Assembly: GCF_006503695.1 (NCBI RefSeq)
Contig: NZ_SBIK01000010.1
Coordinates: 1-64,000 of the forward strand
DNA: 64,000 nucleotides
Source of the DNA: Tepidiphilus succinatimandens
GTDB lineage: Bacteria; Pseudomonadota; Gammaproteobacteria; Burkholderiales; Rhodocyclaceae
Reading direction: 5' to 3'
Part shown: positions 63,222-64,000 of the stretch, one piece after another
Numbering within the stretch: the stretch's first letter is position 1
Layout of the letters: each line of letters starts with the position of its first letter
Program-made: the position numbers and the translations under genes
The notes under the pieces: generated by a model
Database searches by the model: none
What the model saw: the letters and a program-made list of their open reading frames with translations, nothing else
Told to the model about the DNA's origin: nothing

Positions 63222-64000
63222 TTAGGGATAAATGCCGCGCAGCTGCCGTGCCTCGAGTACGCGCCGGCAGGCAAGGAGGTAGGCGGCGGTGCGCAGGGTC
63301 ACGCGGTGTTCTTGCGCGGCTTTCCACACGGACTCGAAGGCTTCGCTGAGGATGCGCTCGAGCCGTTCGTTGATCTCCTGCTCGGTCCAGAAGAAGCTGG
63401 AGAAATCTTGCACCCATTCGAAGTAGCTCACCGTGACGCCGCCGGCATTGGTGAGCACGTCGGGCACGAGGGTCACCCCGCGGGACGTGAGGATGTCGTC
63501 GGCTTCGGGCGTGGTGGGGCCGTTGGCGCCTTCGAGGACGAGGCGCGCTTTGATGTCTCGCGCATTGTGCCGGTCGATCTGGCCTTCCAGCGCCGCGGGC
63601 ACGAGGATGTCCGCTTCGACCGTCCAGAAGTCTTCGTTCGCAATTGCCGTGGCGCCGGGGAAGCGCCCCAGGGCACCGCCGCCGTCGAGCCAGCGTTGCA
63701 GGGCGTCGAGATCGATCCCGTCGCCGGCGTGGATCGAGCCGGTGACGTCCTGCAGGGCAACGATTTTGGCGCCGGCTGCGGCGAAACAGCGGGCGGCGGT
63801 GGCCCCGACGTTGCCGTAGCCCTGGATGGCGACGCGGGCCCCAGCTAGATCCAGGCCAAGCTTGCACGCCGCACTGCGCCCGACGATGAACACGCCCCGG
63901 CCGGTGGCCTCACGCCGCCCCAGACTGCCGCCGAGGCTGACTGGTTTACCAGTGACGACGCCCATCACCGTTCGCCCCTGGTTGATGGAATAAGTGTCCA
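63222..64000 (-). CDS. gdhA: Glutamate dehydrogenase (Glu/Leu/Phe/Val family), C-terminal part
   Basis: The window holds the last 258 or so codons; the start lies beyond base 64000. The visible part reads [33 protein letters not shown], the nucleotide-binding [11 protein letters not shown] and [13 protein letters not shown]. The fragment corresponds to the NAD(P)-binding domain of hexameric glutamate dehydrogenases (about 420 residues). The stop is 16 bases before gabD, so the two likely form one operon for glutamate/GABA use. Confidence 0.93.
   Translation of the reverse strand, partial: DTYSINQGRTVMGVVTGKPVSLGGSLGRREATGRGVFIVGRSAACKLGLDLAGARVAIQGYGNVGATAARCFAAAGAKIVALQDVTGSIHAGDGIDLDALQRWLDGGGALGRFPGATAIANEDFWTVEADILVPAALEGQIDRHNARDIKARLVLEGANGPTTPEADDILTSRGVTLVPDVLTNAGGVTVSYFEWVQDFSSFFWTEQEINERLERILSEAFESVWKAAQEHRVTLRTAAYLLACRRVLEARQLRGIYP

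Overview
The window is a 64 kb, GC-rich, almost gap-free stretch of a proteobacterial chromosome. Gene content points to a betaproteobacterium: the Acidithiobacillus-type gshA next to gshB, metX-metW, thrH-purU, the ribE-ribBX-ribH-nusB order and an NAD-dependent FdsGBAD formate dehydrogenase. A Hydrogenophilales-like facultative autotroph or formate oxidiser (Tepidiphilus/Hydrogenophilus type) would fit, but that is inference. There is no rRNA and no CRISPR array. The only tRNA gene is the selenocysteine tRNA.

Layout. 0-0.6 kb: end of an IS (probably IS256 family) that cuts off a TRAP-transporter dctP gene. 0.8-3.3 kb: metNIQ methionine importer. 3.4-5.3 kb: glnK-amtB behind a clear sigma-54 promoter. 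5.3-8.8 kb: an unknown protein and a large P-type ATPase. 8.8-12.4 kb (minus): an orphan adenine DNA methyltransferase coupled by ATGA overlaps to gshA and gshB. 12.4-21.3 kb: Tat/lipoprotein-type M48 peptidase, nitronate monooxygenase, TerC, LrgAB, a broken DUF4160 gene with DUF2442, Hsp15, AzlCD, ThrH-PurU and HU. 21.4-26.1 kb: MdtD-like exporter, RhlE-type helicase with a long leader, and the selenium genes yedE-yedF. 26.2-28.9 kb (minus): riboflavin operon with nusB. 30-35 kb: fdsGBAD. 35-39.5 kb: fumC, an AMP/thymidine phosphorylase and a PRPP synthetase. 39.5-43.1 kb (minus): UspA and a MarR-EmrA-EmrB efflux unit. 43.2-45.1 kb: a complete SAM-II riboswitch/terminator controlling metX-metW. 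45.2-57.9 kb: fdhD, then a selenocysteine-containing membrane formate dehydrogenase (fdoGHI), fdhE, selA, selB, and the tRNA-Sec gene. 57.9-59.8 kb: mlaE-mlaF, cut short by an IS607-family element (tnpA-tnpB). 61.7-64 kb (minus): gabD and a glutamate dehydrogenase running off the end.

How the genes work together. Two formate dehydrogenases are present. One is soluble, NAD-linked and uses Cys (fdsGBAD). The other is membrane-bound, quinone-linked and uses Sec (fdoGHI). The latter sits with almost everything needed to make it: fdhD and fdhE for maturation, selA, selB and selC for Sec insertion, and yedE/yedF 22 kb upstream for selenium handling. Only selD is not seen. Nitrogen genes (glnK-amtB, gdh, gabD) and methionine genes (metNIQ, metXW) form two further themes. 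The metX unit has the best-defined regulatory switch in the window.

The strongest items for follow-up are the SAM-II riboswitch with a mutually exclusive terminator, the Sec formate dehydrogenase island with its SECIS and FNR-like box, the DNA methyltransferase fused into the glutathione operon, the AMP phosphorylase-PRPP synthetase pair, and a 17-bp-arm palindrome just upstream of selC.
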